Shown one piece after another: positions 38,677 through 48,561 of a DNA stretch of 64,000 bases. Position 1 is the first letter of the stretch. Every line of letters begins with the position of its first letter. The DNA is taken from NCBI GenBank assembly GCA_029250685.1, contig JAQXEU010000003.1, positions 1 to 64,000 on the forward strand, read 5' to 3'. Origin of the DNA: Polaribacter sp. (GTDB lineage Bacteria > Bacteroidota > Bacteroidia > Flavobacteriales > Flavobacteriaceae). The position numbers and the translations under genes are program-made. The notes beneath the pieces are model-generated. The model was not told the DNA's origin. It was given only the letters and a program-made list of their open reading frames with translations, and did no database searches.

Positions 38677-39867
38677 ATGCCTTTAATTTCAAAGAAAGGA
38701 AACTTAATGCCAGAATCGCCAATTCGTAAATTGGTACCCTTTGCAGAAAATGCAAAAAAAAGAGGCACAAAAGTATATCATTTAAATATTGGTCAGCCTG
38801 ATATTAAAACCCCACAAGTTGCTTTAGATGCAATCAAAAACAACACAATAGAGGTTTTATCTTATGCAAGATCAGAAGGTTCTGAAGAATATAGAACAAA
38901 ACTTGCAAATTATTATGCAAACAACAATATCAATGTTTCTGCAACTAATATTATTGCAACAACAGGTGGTTCTGAAGCGTTACTTTTTACAATTGGAAGT
39001 ATTACTGATCCAGGTGATGAAGTAATTATCCCTGAGCCTTTTTACGCTAATTACAACGGCTTCTCTACTGCTTCTGGTGTAAATGTTGTCCCTGTAATTT
39101 CTGGAATCGAAGATAATTTTGCATTACCAAAAATTGAGGATTTCGAGAAATTAATCACAGAAAAAACAAAAGCAATTTTAATTTGTAACCCGGGGAATCC
39201 AACAGGGTACTTATATTCAAAAGAAGAAATTGAAAAATTAAAAGAAATTGTTTTAAAACACGATTTGTTTTTAATTGCTGATGAAGTATATCGTGAGTTT
39301 GTTTATGATGGCTTACAACATCACTCAATAATGAGCGGAAATGGTTTAGACAATCATGCAATTATGATTGATTCAGTTTCTAAACGCTACAGTATGTGTG
39401 GTGCAAGAATTGGTTGTATCGTTTCTAGAAATGAAGAATTTATTGCAACAGCAATTAAATTTGCGCAAGCAAGATTAAGTCCACCAACTTATGCATTATT
39501 AGCAAGTGAAGCTGCATTAGAAACGCCTCAAAGTTATTTTGATGATGTTATTGAAGAATATGTAGAAAGAAGGAATACATTGATTTCTGAATTACAAAAA
39601 ATTGATGGTGTTAGAGCTGCAAACCCGAAAGGAGCATTTTATTGTGTGGTAGAATTGCCTGTTGATGATACAGATGATTTTGCACAATGGCTATTAGAAA
39701 AATTTGATTTAAACGGAGAAACTGTAATGGTTGCTCCTGCAAGTGGATTTTATTCTACACCTGGTGAAGGTAAAAATCAAGTTAGAATTGCTTACGTTTT
39801 AAATAAAACTGATTTAAAAAAATCTGTAGATATTTTAGCTGCAGCATTAAAACAATACAATAGTTAA
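38677..39867 (+). CDS. Pyridoxal phosphate-dependent class I/II aminotransferase
   Basis: LNIGQPDIKTP, ICNPGNPTGYLYS, SVSKRYSMCGARIGCIV. Confidence 0.92.
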   Translation: MPLISKKGNLMPESPIRKLVPFAENAKKRGTKVYHLNIGQPDIKTPQVALDAIKNNTIEVLSYARSEGSEEYRTKLANYYANNNINVSATNIIATTGGSEALLFTIGSITDPGDEVIIPEPFYANYNGFSTASGVNVVPVISGIEDNFALPKIEDFEKLITEKTKAILICNPGNPTGYLYSKEEIEKLKEIVLKHDLFLIADEVYREFVYDGLQHHSIMSGNGLDNHAIMIDSVSKRYSMCGARIGCIVSRNEEFIATAIKFAQARLSPPTYALLASEAALETPQSYFDDVIEEYVERRNTLISELQKIDGVRAANPKGAFYCVVELPVDDTDDFAQWLLEKFDLNGETVMVAPASGFYSTPGEGKNQVRIAYVLNKTDLKKSVDILAAALKQYNS

Positions 39868-40875
39868 TTGATAATTTCAGAAAACATATCTTTAAAAGAA
39901 TACAATACGTTTGGCGTACAATGTTATGCCAAACGTTTTGTTTCTATTACCTCTTTTTATGATTTACAACAATTATTAAAATCTGAGAAAGAATTGTTTT
40001 TATTATCTGGTGGAAGCAATATGTTGCTAACAAAAGATATTGAAAAACTAGTTGTATTTCTAGATTTCAAAGGAATTTCGATTGATAGAGAAAACAATAA
40101 CTCTGTGCATATAACTGTAAATTCTGGTGAGAATTGGCACGAATTTGTGTTGTGGTGTATTTCACAAGGTTTTGGCGGAGTTGAAAACTTATCTTTAATT
40201 CCTGGTAATGTCGGAACCTGCCCGATTCAGAATATTGGTGCGTATGGAGTTGAAGTAAAAGATACTATTACAAAGGTTGAAGCTTTAGAGATTGAAACTG
40301 GCAAGCTGCTTACTTTTTCAAATGCTGAATGTCAATTTGGGTATCGAAATTCTATTTTTAAAAACGAAGCAAAAGGAAAATACATTTTAACCTCTGTTAG
40401 TTTTCAATTGACCAAAAATCAACATCAATTAAATACATCTTATGGCGCAATTGAAACAGCTTTACAAGAAAATAAAATCACAAATCCAACCATAAAAGAT
40501 GTTTCTGATGCTGTTATTGCTATCAGAAAATCAAAACTTCCAGATCCAAAAGAAATTGGAAATAGCGGAAGTTTCTTTAAAAACCCTTTAATTCCAACAA
40601 ATCAGTTTTTAGAGTTACAAGAAAAACATCCTGCAATTCCGTATTATAAAATTTCTGAAACAGAAACGAAAGTCCCAGCAGGTTGGTTGGTAGAGCAATG
40701 TGGTTTCAAAGGAAAACGTTTTGGTGATGCTGGCGTTCACAAAAAGCAAGCATTGGTTTTAGTAAATTATGGAAATGCAAGCGGAAAAGAAATATATAAA
40801 CTTGCACAAAATATTCAGCAAACCATTTTTGATACTTTTAAAATTGCTTTAGAAATTGAAGTGAATATTATTTAA
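39868..40875 (+). CDS. murB: UDP-N-acetylmuramate dehydrogenase (TTG start)
   Basis: NTFGVQCYAKRF, LLSGGSNMLLT, LIPGNVGTCPIQNIGAYG, GNSGSFFKNP, AGWLVEQCGFKGKR. Confidence 0.95.
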   Translation: MIISENISLKEYNTFGVQCYAKRFVSITSFYDLQQLLKSEKELFLLSGGSNMLLTKDIEKLVVFLDFKGISIDRENNNSVHITVNSGENWHEFVLWCISQGFGGVENLSLIPGNVGTCPIQNIGAYGVEVKDTITKVEALEIETGKLLTFSNAECQFGYRNSIFKNEAKGKYILTSVSFQLTKNQHQLNTSYGAIETALQENKITNPTIKDVSDAVIAIRKSKLPDPKEIGNSGSFFKNPLIPTNQFLELQEKHPAIPYYKISETETKVPAGWLVEQCGFKGKRFGDAGVHKKQALVLVNYGNASGKEIYKLAQNIQQTIFDTFKIALEIEVNII

Positions 40876-41528
40876 ACTTCTTTTTTTAATAATTGGATGT
40901 GTCTTAATATTCTATCTTTTTCTATAGCCAAAGTTCCATTATAAACACCTCTTATTCTCCCCTTTTTATCAATTAAAATAAAATTTTCTGTATGAATAAA
41001 AGCACTTTCATCTTGTGTTTTTACAAAGTCTTCATCTGCAAAATAGCCTTTTCTAGCAATGTTGTAAATTTCATTTTTATCACCAGTTACTAAATTCCAC
41101 TTATTAGGATTAACGTTATTTTCAATTCCATATGTTTTTAAAACAGAAACAGAGTCTTTTACTGGAGTTACTGAATGAGACAATAACAAAACATCTTTAT
41201 CGTCTTTAAAAGTCTCCTGTAATGCGCCCATGTTTTTTGCTAATCTTGGACAAATCCCTGGACACGAAGTAAAGAAAAAATCTGCCACATAAATTTTGTT
41301 CTTATACGTTTCATTTGAAACAGTTTCACCTTTTTGATTCGTGAATTTAAACTCAGGAATAGTATGAATATCCTTATATTTCGATGAAGATTCTGCAATC
41401 CATTCTGGTGTAAAATTGGCCGAATTAAAAAAAGGCAAGGTTGTTTCTTTATCAACTTTTTTTTCTGTCTTACAAGCAAAAACAGTAAGCAATGCTGCGA
41501 GTAATATGTATCTTTTATTTTTCATCAT
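40872..41528 (-). CDS. SCO1/SenC family protein
   Basis: YKNKIYVADFFFTSCPGICPRLAKNMGALQ (CxxxC), conserved HTENFILIDKKGRIRG. Confidence 0.92.
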   Translation of the reverse strand: MMKNKRYILLAALLTVFACKTEKKVDKETTLPFFNSANFTPEWIAESSSKYKDIHTIPEFKFTNQKGETVSNETYKNKIYVADFFFTSCPGICPRLAKNMGALQETFKDDKDVLLLSHSVTPVKDSVSVLKTYGIENNVNPNKWNLVTGDKNEIYNIARKGYFADEDFVKTQDESAFIHTENFILIDKKGRIRGVYNGTLAIEKDRILRHIQLLKKEV

Positions 41529-42075
41529 TTGTATTTACTGAGTAACATTTTTTTAAACCTATCAATCCAAATCTCTCACCATCAATTACAGTGTAATTTG
41601 CTCTAATATTTCCATTCTCTAACCACATTTTTTGAGTTCCAGATTCTTTTCCTTCAACATAATTAAACTCTCTAATTAATTGTCCGTTTGGAAACCACTC
41701 TTTTAAAGCTCCTTGATAAAAACCTTTTTGATTGTAGGGGTATTCAAATTTTTGTTGACCATTCTCAAACCATGATTTATGAATACCAACTTTTTTTCCT
41801 TCTTTATAAAAACGGATTTCAGCTAAAGAATCATTTTGAAATAGTTTACGCTCTTCACCGTCTTTTTTTCCGCTTACATAACTTGTTACATTATATGTTT
41901 GGTTCACTTCATCAAAAGATTTTAAAACACCATTAAATACAAGATGATTGTAAAATAACACTCCGTTTTTTAATTCTAATTGCGTGTTCTCTTCAAACAA
42001 AATCAAATGCGACACACCTCTTTCTTTACAAGAAATAGTACAACATAATATCGCTATATAAATAAACTTTCTCAA
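41515..42075 (-). CDS. MORN-repeat / YwqK-like lipoprotein
   Basis: Lipobox TISC; repeats KVGIHKSWFENGQQKFEY, YQGALKEWFPNGQLIREFNYVEGKESGTQKMWLENGNIRANY. Confidence 0.82.
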   Translation of the reverse strand: MRKFIYIAILCCTISCKERGVSHLILFEENTQLELKNGVLFYNHLVFNGVLKSFDEVNQTYNVTSYVSGKKDGEERKLFQNDSLAEIRFYKEGKKVGIHKSWFENGQQKFEYPYNQKGFYQGALKEWFPNGQLIREFNYVEGKESGTQKMWLENGNIRANYTVIDGERFGLIGLKKCYSVNTNDEK

Positions 42076-42078
42076 GAG

Positions 42079-42837
42079 TTATCGAGTAATGTTTCCAGCT
42101 GTTCCAAAAAATCCATTTCCGTTTAAATATGGATCCTCATTTGTAATATGATAATGGTAAATTCCATTTGGAAAATCTACCGTTGCACTTGTGTGCCCGT
42201 GATATACATCTAAATCTGAATTCGTTATTGTTTTTCCGTTTTCTAAAGATCCGTAAACTGGAAATCCATCCGACAACAAACCTAAAAAAGCATCTTCACC
42301 ATAAATATCTGTTAAAGATTTTGGCTTAATATGATAATGATATGTTGTATTAGCAGGATGACCTAAATATTGATCAAAAGAGTTTATTTCTCCTGTTAAT
42401 GGAGATCCTCCGGCAGCGTATTGATTAAAAAAAACTACACCATTCCTCGAAATCCCAATTGGTCCCATTGGTGTTGATGATTTATTTACTGCTTCTGCAG
42501 GGTTTAATGTCATAGTAAACATAATATTTTGTGCGCCAATTGAACCTGGGTTTTTATTCCAATTAGAATTAGTTCCATTATATGCTTCATATAAAGCATT
42601 ATTTGTTGGCCAATATGGACTTTTATGATCTGGTAAATTCTTAGTTGTAAAGGTTACTGAATTTCCATTTACACTGTAAGACAATCCGTCACCAACAAAC
42701 TTGGTTAAAATCGATTCAATATTATATTGTGTTGCTTCTGGATCAACTGGATCATCTGATGATGAACCGCAAGATTGCAATGCGAATATCATAACAAATG
42801 CGATTGAAAATATTTTTACATTTGACAAATTCTTCAT
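42079..42837 (-). CDS. YHYH domain lipoprotein
   Basis: NTTYHYHIKP and GIYHYHITNEDPYLNG; FNQYAAGGSPLTGEINSFDQYLGHP. Confidence 0.85.
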   Translation of the reverse strand: MKNLSNVKIFSIAFVMIFALQSCGSSSDDPVDPEATQYNIESILTKFVGDGLSYSVNGNSVTFTTKNLPDHKSPYWPTNNALYEAYNGTNSNWNKNPGSIGAQNIMFTMTLNPAEAVNKSSTPMGPIGISRNGVVFFNQYAAGGSPLTGEINSFDQYLGHPANTTYHYHIKPKSLTDIYGEDAFLGLLSDGFPVYGSLENGKTITNSDLDVYHGHTSATVDFPNGIYHYHITNEDPYLNGNGFFGTAGNITR

Positions 42838-42857
42838 GATTTTTTGATTTTATTTAA

Positions 42858-44021
42858 TTAGTTATTGGTTTTAAATGGTGATGAAAATTTTTCATCCGTT
42901 AAAAAAGTTCTATCTGTTAGGGTTAATAAGAAATCCTTTAGGGCTACTTTATCTTGATTCGATAAATTTAATCTTCGAACACCATTTCCTTGTCTTAATC
43001 TGTTATCTAAATGTTGACTATTTCTTACTCCAGAATTATAATGTTCGATTACTTGTTCTAATGTTGTAAACCTACCATCATGCATAAAAGGGGCTGTGAC
43101 TTCTATATTTCTTAAAGAGGGTACTTTAAACTCTCCTAAATCATTATTGTTTCCAGTAACACCACCTACTCCTAAATCAGTTAAAACTGCATCTAAACCA
43201 TTATTCCTTGCCTGATCACCAATGAAAGCTGCTGTAGTATGGCATTGTGCACAATTAGTTTGCGGACTAAAAAATAGTTGTTTTCCTCTATTTTCTGAAT
43301 TAGTGAAATTAGCAAAAGGCCTTCTTGGGTCATTTGTTTGTGCTAAACCATCATCAAATTTAGATTGATATGAAACCATAGATCTTACAAATTGGGCTAA
43401 AGCCAGAGAAACATTTTCTCTTGTAACAATTGTATCTCCAAATGCTCTTCTAAATAATATTTTATATTTTCTTCTAGAACTTAACTTTGCTTCTAATTCA
43501 GAAAGTGTTAATCCCATTTCTATGTGATCTTGAATTGGTATCACAACTTGTTCTTCTAAAGTTTCTGCTCTTTCATCCCAAAAGAAGTTACCATTTCTAT
43601 AAAATTTCGAATTTGCTAAACTCATTGAATTTCTAGCTGTTAATCCACCTTCAAAACCAACGCTAAATTTTCTATCATCAGAAAAACTCTTAGCTTGATC
43701 ATAACATGAAGCACATGAAATTGTATTGTTTTGAGACAAAGCTTTATCATAAAACAAAACTCTACCAAGAGTTGCTCCTCTATTTCTTGTTCTATTATTA
43801 TTTGGCTCATTATCTTCTCGCATTAAATCATTATCAAAAAATGTATTTGGAAGATTAATATCTTCATAATTGAAATCATTTACCGGTAAATTTAAGGTCT
43901 CATCTAAGATTGCTTGATCCGTTGCAGCAATTATATCAACATATTCCTCTTCTGTAGAAGCACATGAATACAAAAAAGTTGACGCTAAAAGTACAATTAT
44001 TATTTTGAATAGAGTTTTCAT
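42858..44021 (-). CDS. Di-heme cytochrome c peroxidase/MauG-like lipoprotein with atypical first haem motif
   Basis: SCASCYDQAKSFSDDRKFSVGFEGGLTARNSMSLAN; second motif CAQCH intact; APFMHDGRFTTLEQVIEHYNSG. Confidence 0.9.
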   Translation of the reverse strand: MKTLFKIIIVLLASTFLYSCASTEEEYVDIIAATDQAILDETLNLPVNDFNYEDINLPNTFFDNDLMREDNEPNNNRTRNRGATLGRVLFYDKALSQNNTISCASCYDQAKSFSDDRKFSVGFEGGLTARNSMSLANSKFYRNGNFFWDERAETLEEQVVIPIQDHIEMGLTLSELEAKLSSRRKYKILFRRAFGDTIVTRENVSLALAQFVRSMVSYQSKFDDGLAQTNDPRRPFANFTNSENRGKQLFFSPQTNCAQCHTTAAFIGDQARNNGLDAVLTDLGVGGVTGNNNDLGEFKVPSLRNIEVTAPFMHDGRFTTLEQVIEHYNSGVRNSQHLDNRLRQGNGVRRLNLSNQDKVALKDFLLTLTDRTFLTDEKFSSPFKTNN

Positions 44022-44195
44022 ATTAAATGGTTTTAAGAATTAAGTAATAAGTAGCGTTGCTTCCTATAATCTTTTCTGTTTGTATATATATAACAGCTAA
44101 CTTTTAATTTACCCTACCAAATTTTAAAAACTTTTTTCAATTGAAAAACCGATTACTTTAACGTATTTTTTTTAGTTCCTTTTTTTTATAATAAG

Positions 44196-44203
44196 TATCT
44201 TTG
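44196..44203 (+). promoter_or_regulatory. Bacteroidetes -7 box (TATCTTTG)
   Basis: Matches TAnnTTTG, 20 bp upstream of ATG 44223. Confidence 0.5.
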
Positions 44204-44222
44204 CATCAGAAAATTATTTACG

Positions 44223-44426
44223 ATGAAACTTCTTCTACTTACCTTCGGATTATTAGCTTTAGCAGTTGCAGGAATTGCCATTAAAATTTGGGCTAAAAAA
44301 GATGGAAAGTTCGCTGGAACTTGCGCCAGTCAAAACCCGATGTTAAACGAAACTGGAGAATCTTGTGGGTTTTGTGGCAAAACACCTGATCAGTTTGAAA
44401 CGTGTGCTGAACCAGAACACAACTAA
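44223..44426 (+). CDS. Small Cys-rich membrane-anchored protein, 67 aa
   Basis: N-terminal TM, then GTCASQNPMLNETGESCGFCGKTPDQFETC. Confidence 0.65.
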   Translation: MKLLLLTFGLLALAVAGIAIKIWAKKDGKFAGTCASQNPMLNETGESCGFCGKTPDQFETCAEPEHN

Positions 44427-44440
44427 TTGATTTTTATAAT

Positions 44441-45541
44441 ATGATTCTTACAGTTCTTTTCTACATTCTCGTAGCAACAACTGCTATTCAACTTATTTAT
44501 TTTTTGTGTTTTTCTTCAATTCTCTTTTTAAAAAAGAATAAAAAACCATTGGAACAAATTCCAGTTTCAGTAATAATTTGTGCAAAAAATGAAGAGAAAA
44601 ATTTACAACATTTTTTACCTAGTATCATCAATCAAAAGTATTCAAATTTTGAAATTGTTTTAATCAACGATGCTTCTTCAGATGACACTTTAGAAATAAT
44701 GAAATCTTTCAAAGTAAAATACGAAAACATTAAAATTGTAAACGTAAAAAACAATGAAGCTTTTTGGGGGAATAAAAAATATGCATTAACACTCGGAATT
44801 AAAGCTGCAACTAACGAGCATTTATTATTTACAGATGCAGATTGCAAGCCAGTTTCTAAGTACTGGATTGAAACGATTATTCAAAATTTCTCTAAAGAAA
44901 AAACAATTGTTTTGGGGTACGGAAAATATAAATTTGAAAAAACTTTTGTTAATTTATTAGTCCGATTTGAAACTTTATTGACTGCAATTCAATATTTTAG
45001 CTACGCAAAACTAAGGTCTCCTTATATGGGAGTTGGTAGAAATCTAGCATACACTAAAGAAGATTTTTTTAAAACAAACGGATTCATAAGTCATATTCAA
45101 ATACGTTCTGGTGATGATGATTTGTTTATCCAGGAAGCAGCCACAAAAACAAATACGGCCATTTCTTTAGACGTAAAAAGTTTTACAATTTCGAATCCTC
45201 CATTAACATTAGAAGAATGGTTTCGTCAAAAAAGAAGACATGTTTCTACAGCATCTTATTATAAATTCAATCATAAAGTTTTATTAGGATTGTATTTTAC
45301 CAGCAAATTATTGTTTTATCCAATAGCAATTATACTTTTATTTTTAATGAGCTGGCAAATTATTGCGCCAATCATTTTACTTTATTTTATTGGATTATTT
45401 ATTGTTTTCGGAATGTCTGCAAAGCGATTAAAAGAGAAAAAACTAGTTTTCTTTTTGCCTTTATTAGAAGTTTCTCTGCTTCTATTTCAATTTAGTATCT
45501 TTATCACAAATACTTTTTCAAAACCAACGCATTGGAAATAA
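44441..45541 (+). CDS. Family 2 glycosyltransferase, membrane
   Basis: VSVIICAKNEEKNLQHFLPSIINQKYSNFEIVLINDASSDDT, TDADC, QKRRH. Confidence 0.9.
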   Translation: MILTVLFYILVATTAIQLIYFLCFSSILFLKKNKKPLEQIPVSVIICAKNEEKNLQHFLPSIINQKYSNFEIVLINDASSDDTLEIMKSFKVKYENIKIVNVKNNEAFWGNKKYALTLGIKAATNEHLLFTDADCKPVSKYWIETIIQNFSKEKTIVLGYGKYKFEKTFVNLLVRFETLLTAIQYFSYAKLRSPYMGVGRNLAYTKEDFFKTNGFISHIQIRSGDDDLFIQEAATKTNTAISLDVKSFTISNPPLTLEEWFRQKRRHVSTASYYKFNHKVLLGLYFTSKLLFYPIAIILLFLMSWQIIAPIILLYFIGLFIVFGMSAKRLKEKKLVFFLPLLEVSLLLFQFSIFITNTFSKPTHWK

Positions 45542-46095
45542 ACGGCGACGAATTACTACAAACCATACAAAAAGCAAAAGAAGGCAATCAACTTGCTTTT
45601 AATGTACTACTAGATAATTTTTGGAATAGCGTTCATAATTTTCAATTGAAAAGGCATCAAAACGAAAATGATGCAGAAGATATTACTATTCAAACTTTTT
45701 CTAAAGCTTTTGATAAAATCGACACTTTTGATGAGCAATATAAATTCAAAACTTGGCTAATTACCATTTCCAAAAACATCCATATTGATACGTTGCGAAA
45801 AAAGAAATCTTCCATTTTAGCAGAATCGTATAAAACAAAAAATGCTGAAGTTTACGAAGTTGCAGATAACAATCCAACACCAGAAGACAAGATAATTACA
45901 GAGCAAAACCTAGCCAAACTACTGAAGCACATTAAGCAATTAAAACCAAAATATCAAGAAGTAATTAATCTGCGCTATTTCCAAGAATTAAGTTATAAAG
46001 AAATCTCAGAACAAATTGAAGAACCAATGAATAATGTAAAAGTAAAATTATTACGCGCTCGAAAATTGCTTGCTGAGATTATAAAGAAATCTTAA
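45532..46095 (+). CDS. RNA polymerase sigma-70 (ECF-type) factor
   Basis: ENDAEDITIQTFSKAFDKIDTFDEQYKFKTWLITISKNIHIDTLRKKK; region 4 YQEVINLRYFQELSYKEISEQIEEPMNNVKVKLLRARKLL. Confidence 0.92.
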   Translation: MEINGDELLQTIQKAKEGNQLAFNVLLDNFWNSVHNFQLKRHQNENDAEDITIQTFSKAFDKIDTFDEQYKFKTWLITISKNIHIDTLRKKKSSILAESYKTKNAEVYEVADNNPTPEDKIITEQNLAKLLKHIKQLKPKYQEVINLRYFQELSYKEISEQIEEPMNNVKVKLLRARKLLAEIIKKS

Positions 46096-46096
46096 C

Positions 46097-47317
46097 ATGA
46101 AAAAATCATTCCTAAACTCTTTAGGTCCAGGTTTATTATTTGCAGGAGCAGCAATTGGTGTTTCGCATTTGGTACAATCTACGAAAGCTGGAGCAGAATT
46201 TGGATTTGGTTTATTGTGGGCATTATTGTTAGTACACTTATTTAAATATCCTTTTTTTCAATTTGGCCCACGTTATGCAGCGGCTACAGGAGAAACGCTT
46301 TTAGACGGATATAAAAAACTAGGAAAACCAGTACTAACAGCGTATTACATGATCAACTTTGCAACCATGTTTACCATACAAGCTGCTGTTACAATTGTTA
46401 CAGCTGGTTTAGCTTCTCAGTTATTTGGGCTTACAAACGACTTGGTTTTATGGTCAATTATCATCATTATAATTAGTGTTTTAATTCTAATTATCGGAAA
46501 GTATAAATTGCTTGACAATTTAATGAAATACATTATAATTTTATTGACATTAAGCACATTAACAGCTGTATTAATTGCACTTTACAGCAATAAAGAAACT
46601 TTCAATTTTACACAAATCATTCCAATAGGCTCCATAGAAATCACCTTTTTAATTGCTTTTTTAGGTTGGATGCCAGCACCGTTAGATATTTCTGTTTGGC
46701 ATTCAATTTGGACATTGGAAAAAGATAAAACCTCGAATACAAAGACAAAACCAACACAAGCTATTTTCGATTTTAATGTTGGTTATTTAGGAACACTATT
46801 CCTAGGTGTTTGTTTTGTGATTCTTGGCGCTTTAGTGATGTTTAATTCTGGAGAAACATTTTCGAACAGTGGTGGTGTTTTCGCATCACAATTAATAAAT
46901 TTATACACAGAAAATCTTGGTGAATATTCTTATATTTTAATTGCAGTCGCTGCGTTTACAACGATGTTTAGCACAACAATTACAACACTTGATGCATCGC
47001 CAAGAGCAATGGCAAAAACTGCCAATTTATTACTGGATAGGAAAACGAAATTTAATTATTGGTTTTGGATTCTATTTTTAGCATTTGGCACATTTATCAT
47101 TCTATATTTCTTTATGAGTAATATGGGGTTGTTAGTGAAAATTGCAACAATTTTATCATTCTTAACAGCTCCTTTTTACGCAATTCTAAATTACATTTTA
47201 ATCACAGGAAAACATACGCCAAAAGAGCATCAACCAAACATCTATTTAAAAGTATTGAGCTGGCTAGGAATTGTTTTTTTAACAGGATTTAGTGTTTGGT
47301 TTTTACTTAATTTATAA
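46097..47317 (+). CDS. Nramp family divalent metal transporter
   Basis: GPGLLFAGAAIGVSHLVQSTKAGAEFGFGL, Nramp-like TM pattern. Confidence 0.85.
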   Translation: MKKSFLNSLGPGLLFAGAAIGVSHLVQSTKAGAEFGFGLLWALLLVHLFKYPFFQFGPRYAAATGETLLDGYKKLGKPVLTAYYMINFATMFTIQAAVTIVTAGLASQLFGLTNDLVLWSIIIIIISVLILIIGKYKLLDNLMKYIIILLTLSTLTAVLIALYSNKETFNFTQIIPIGSIEITFLIAFLGWMPAPLDISVWHSIWTLEKDKTSNTKTKPTQAIFDFNVGYLGTLFLGVCFVILGALVMFNSGETFSNSGGVFASQLINLYTENLGEYSYILIAVAAFTTMFSTTITTLDASPRAMAKTANLLLDRKTKFNYWFWILFLAFGTFIILYFFMSNMGLLVKIATILSFLTAPFYAILNYILITGKHTPKEHQPNIYLKVLSWLGIVFLTGFSVWFLLNL

Positions 47318-47329
47318 TCCTTTTATTTG

Positions 47330-47337
47330 TAACTTTG
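47330..47337 (+). promoter_or_regulatory. Bacteroidetes -7 box (TAACTTTG) upstream of lipA
   Basis: Matches TAnnTTTG, 20 bp upstream of ATG 47357. Confidence 0.5.
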
Positions 47338-47356
47338 CACTTCAATTTATGTTAGC

Positions 47357-48226
47357 ATGATAAACGAACCAGCAATTATTCCAGAAAAAGTAAAAAAACC
47401 AAAATGGTTGCGTGTAAAATTACCTGTTGGTAAAAAATATACAGAGCTTCGTAGTTTGGTTGATAAGTATAAATTAAATACAATTTGTACAAGTGGAAGT
47501 TGCCCAAATATGGGAGAATGTTGGGGAGAAGGAACTGCTACGTTTATGATTCTAGGAAACATTTGCACACGTTCTTGCGGGTTCTGTGGTGTAAAAACCG
47601 GAAGACCAGAAACGGTTGAATGGGACGAGCCAGAAAAAGTTGCACGTTCAATTAAATTGATGAGCATTAAACATGCTGTTTTAACCTCTGTTGATAGAGA
47701 CGATTTAAAAGATGGTGGTTCTATTATTTGGGCAGAAACTGTAAATGCTGTTCGTAGAGCAAACCCAAAGACAACGTTGGAAACTTTAATTCCTGATTTT
47801 CAGGGAAACGAAAAACAAATTGACAGAATTATTAAAGTTGCTCCAGAAGTAGTTTCTCATAATATGGAAACTGTTAAAAGATTAACTAGAGAAGTTAGAA
47901 TTCAAGCTAAATACGAAAGAAGTTTAGGTGTCTTGAAATACTTAAAAGAAAACGGAATGCGAACTAAATCTGGAATTATGTTAGGTTTAGGAGAAAAGGA
48001 AGAAGAAGTAATTCAGACCATGAAAGATTTACGCAATGTTGGTTTAGATGTAATTACAATTGGACAGTATTTACAACCAAGTAAAAAACATTTACCTGTA
48101 AAAGAATTTATCACTCCAGAGCAATTTAAAAAATACGAAACTTTAGGTTTAGAAATGGGCTTTATGTATGTAGAAAGTGGCGCTTTAGTACGTTCTTCTT
48201 ACAAAGCACATAAGCACGCAAGGTAA
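47357..48226 (+). CDS. lipA: Lipoyl synthase
   Basis: [43 protein letters not shown]: both Fe-S cluster motifs. Confidence 0.97.
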   Translation: MINEPAIIPEKVKKPKWLRVKLPVGKKYTELRSLVDKYKLNTICTSGSCPNMGECWGEGTATFMILGNICTRSCGFCGVKTGRPETVEWDEPEKVARSIKLMSIKHAVLTSVDRDDLKDGGSIIWAETVNAVRRANPKTTLETLIPDFQGNEKQIDRIIKVAPEVVSHNMETVKRLTREVRIQAKYERSLGVLKYLKENGMRTKSGIMLGLGEKEEEVIQTMKDLRNVGLDVITIGQYLQPSKKHLPVKEFITPEQFKKYETLGLEMGFMYVESGALVRSSYKAHKHAR

Positions 48227-48244
48227 ATTCAATAAAAAATACAG

Positions 48245-48278
48245 AAAAGCTCACAATGTCTATTTGTGAGCTTTTTTA
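48245..48278 (+). terminator. Intrinsic terminator of lipA
   Basis: AGCTCACAA-N7-TTGTGAGCT followed by T-run. Confidence 0.85.
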
Positions 48279-48422
48279 TTTTGACAACAATTCTAACCTT
48301 TCATTAAACTATTTTCAATAAAACTATTCAATACTTTAAATATTTCTTAATTATTTTCATTCAAATGTTAACAAAATGTAAAAATCACATTTATTTAACT
48401 TTTTTTCAAAGAAAAATACATT

Positions 48423-48439
48423 TTGGCACGCGGTTTGCA
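48423..48439 (+). promoter_or_regulatory. Sigma-54 (RpoN) promoter
   Basis: TTGGCACG-CGGT-TTGCA matches TTGGCACGNNNNTTGCW at every defined position. Confidence 0.75.
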
Positions 48440-48447
48440 AATAGTGA

Positions 48448-48540
48448 AATGAAAACAAATGTGAGAGACTTGTTTTCATTGTGTAAATTATTTGAATTAG
48501 TTGACAACAAAAAACCACTTCGCTTGAAGTGGTTTTTTTG
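48448..48540 (+). ncRNA. Candidate sigma-54-dependent small RNA
   Basis: Begins ~11-12 nt after the -12 GC; 5' hairpin AATGAAAACAA-N11-TTGTTTTCATT; ends in terminator AAAACCACTTC-GCTT-GAAGTGGTTTTTTT. Confidence 0.6.
48511..48540. terminator. Intrinsic terminator, bidirectional-looking (sRNA candidate + / cbs -)
   Basis: 11-bp perfect stem with GCTT loop, T7 on + and T-run on -. Confidence 0.85.
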
Positions 48541-48561
48541 TTTTTATAAACTTAGTAATTA

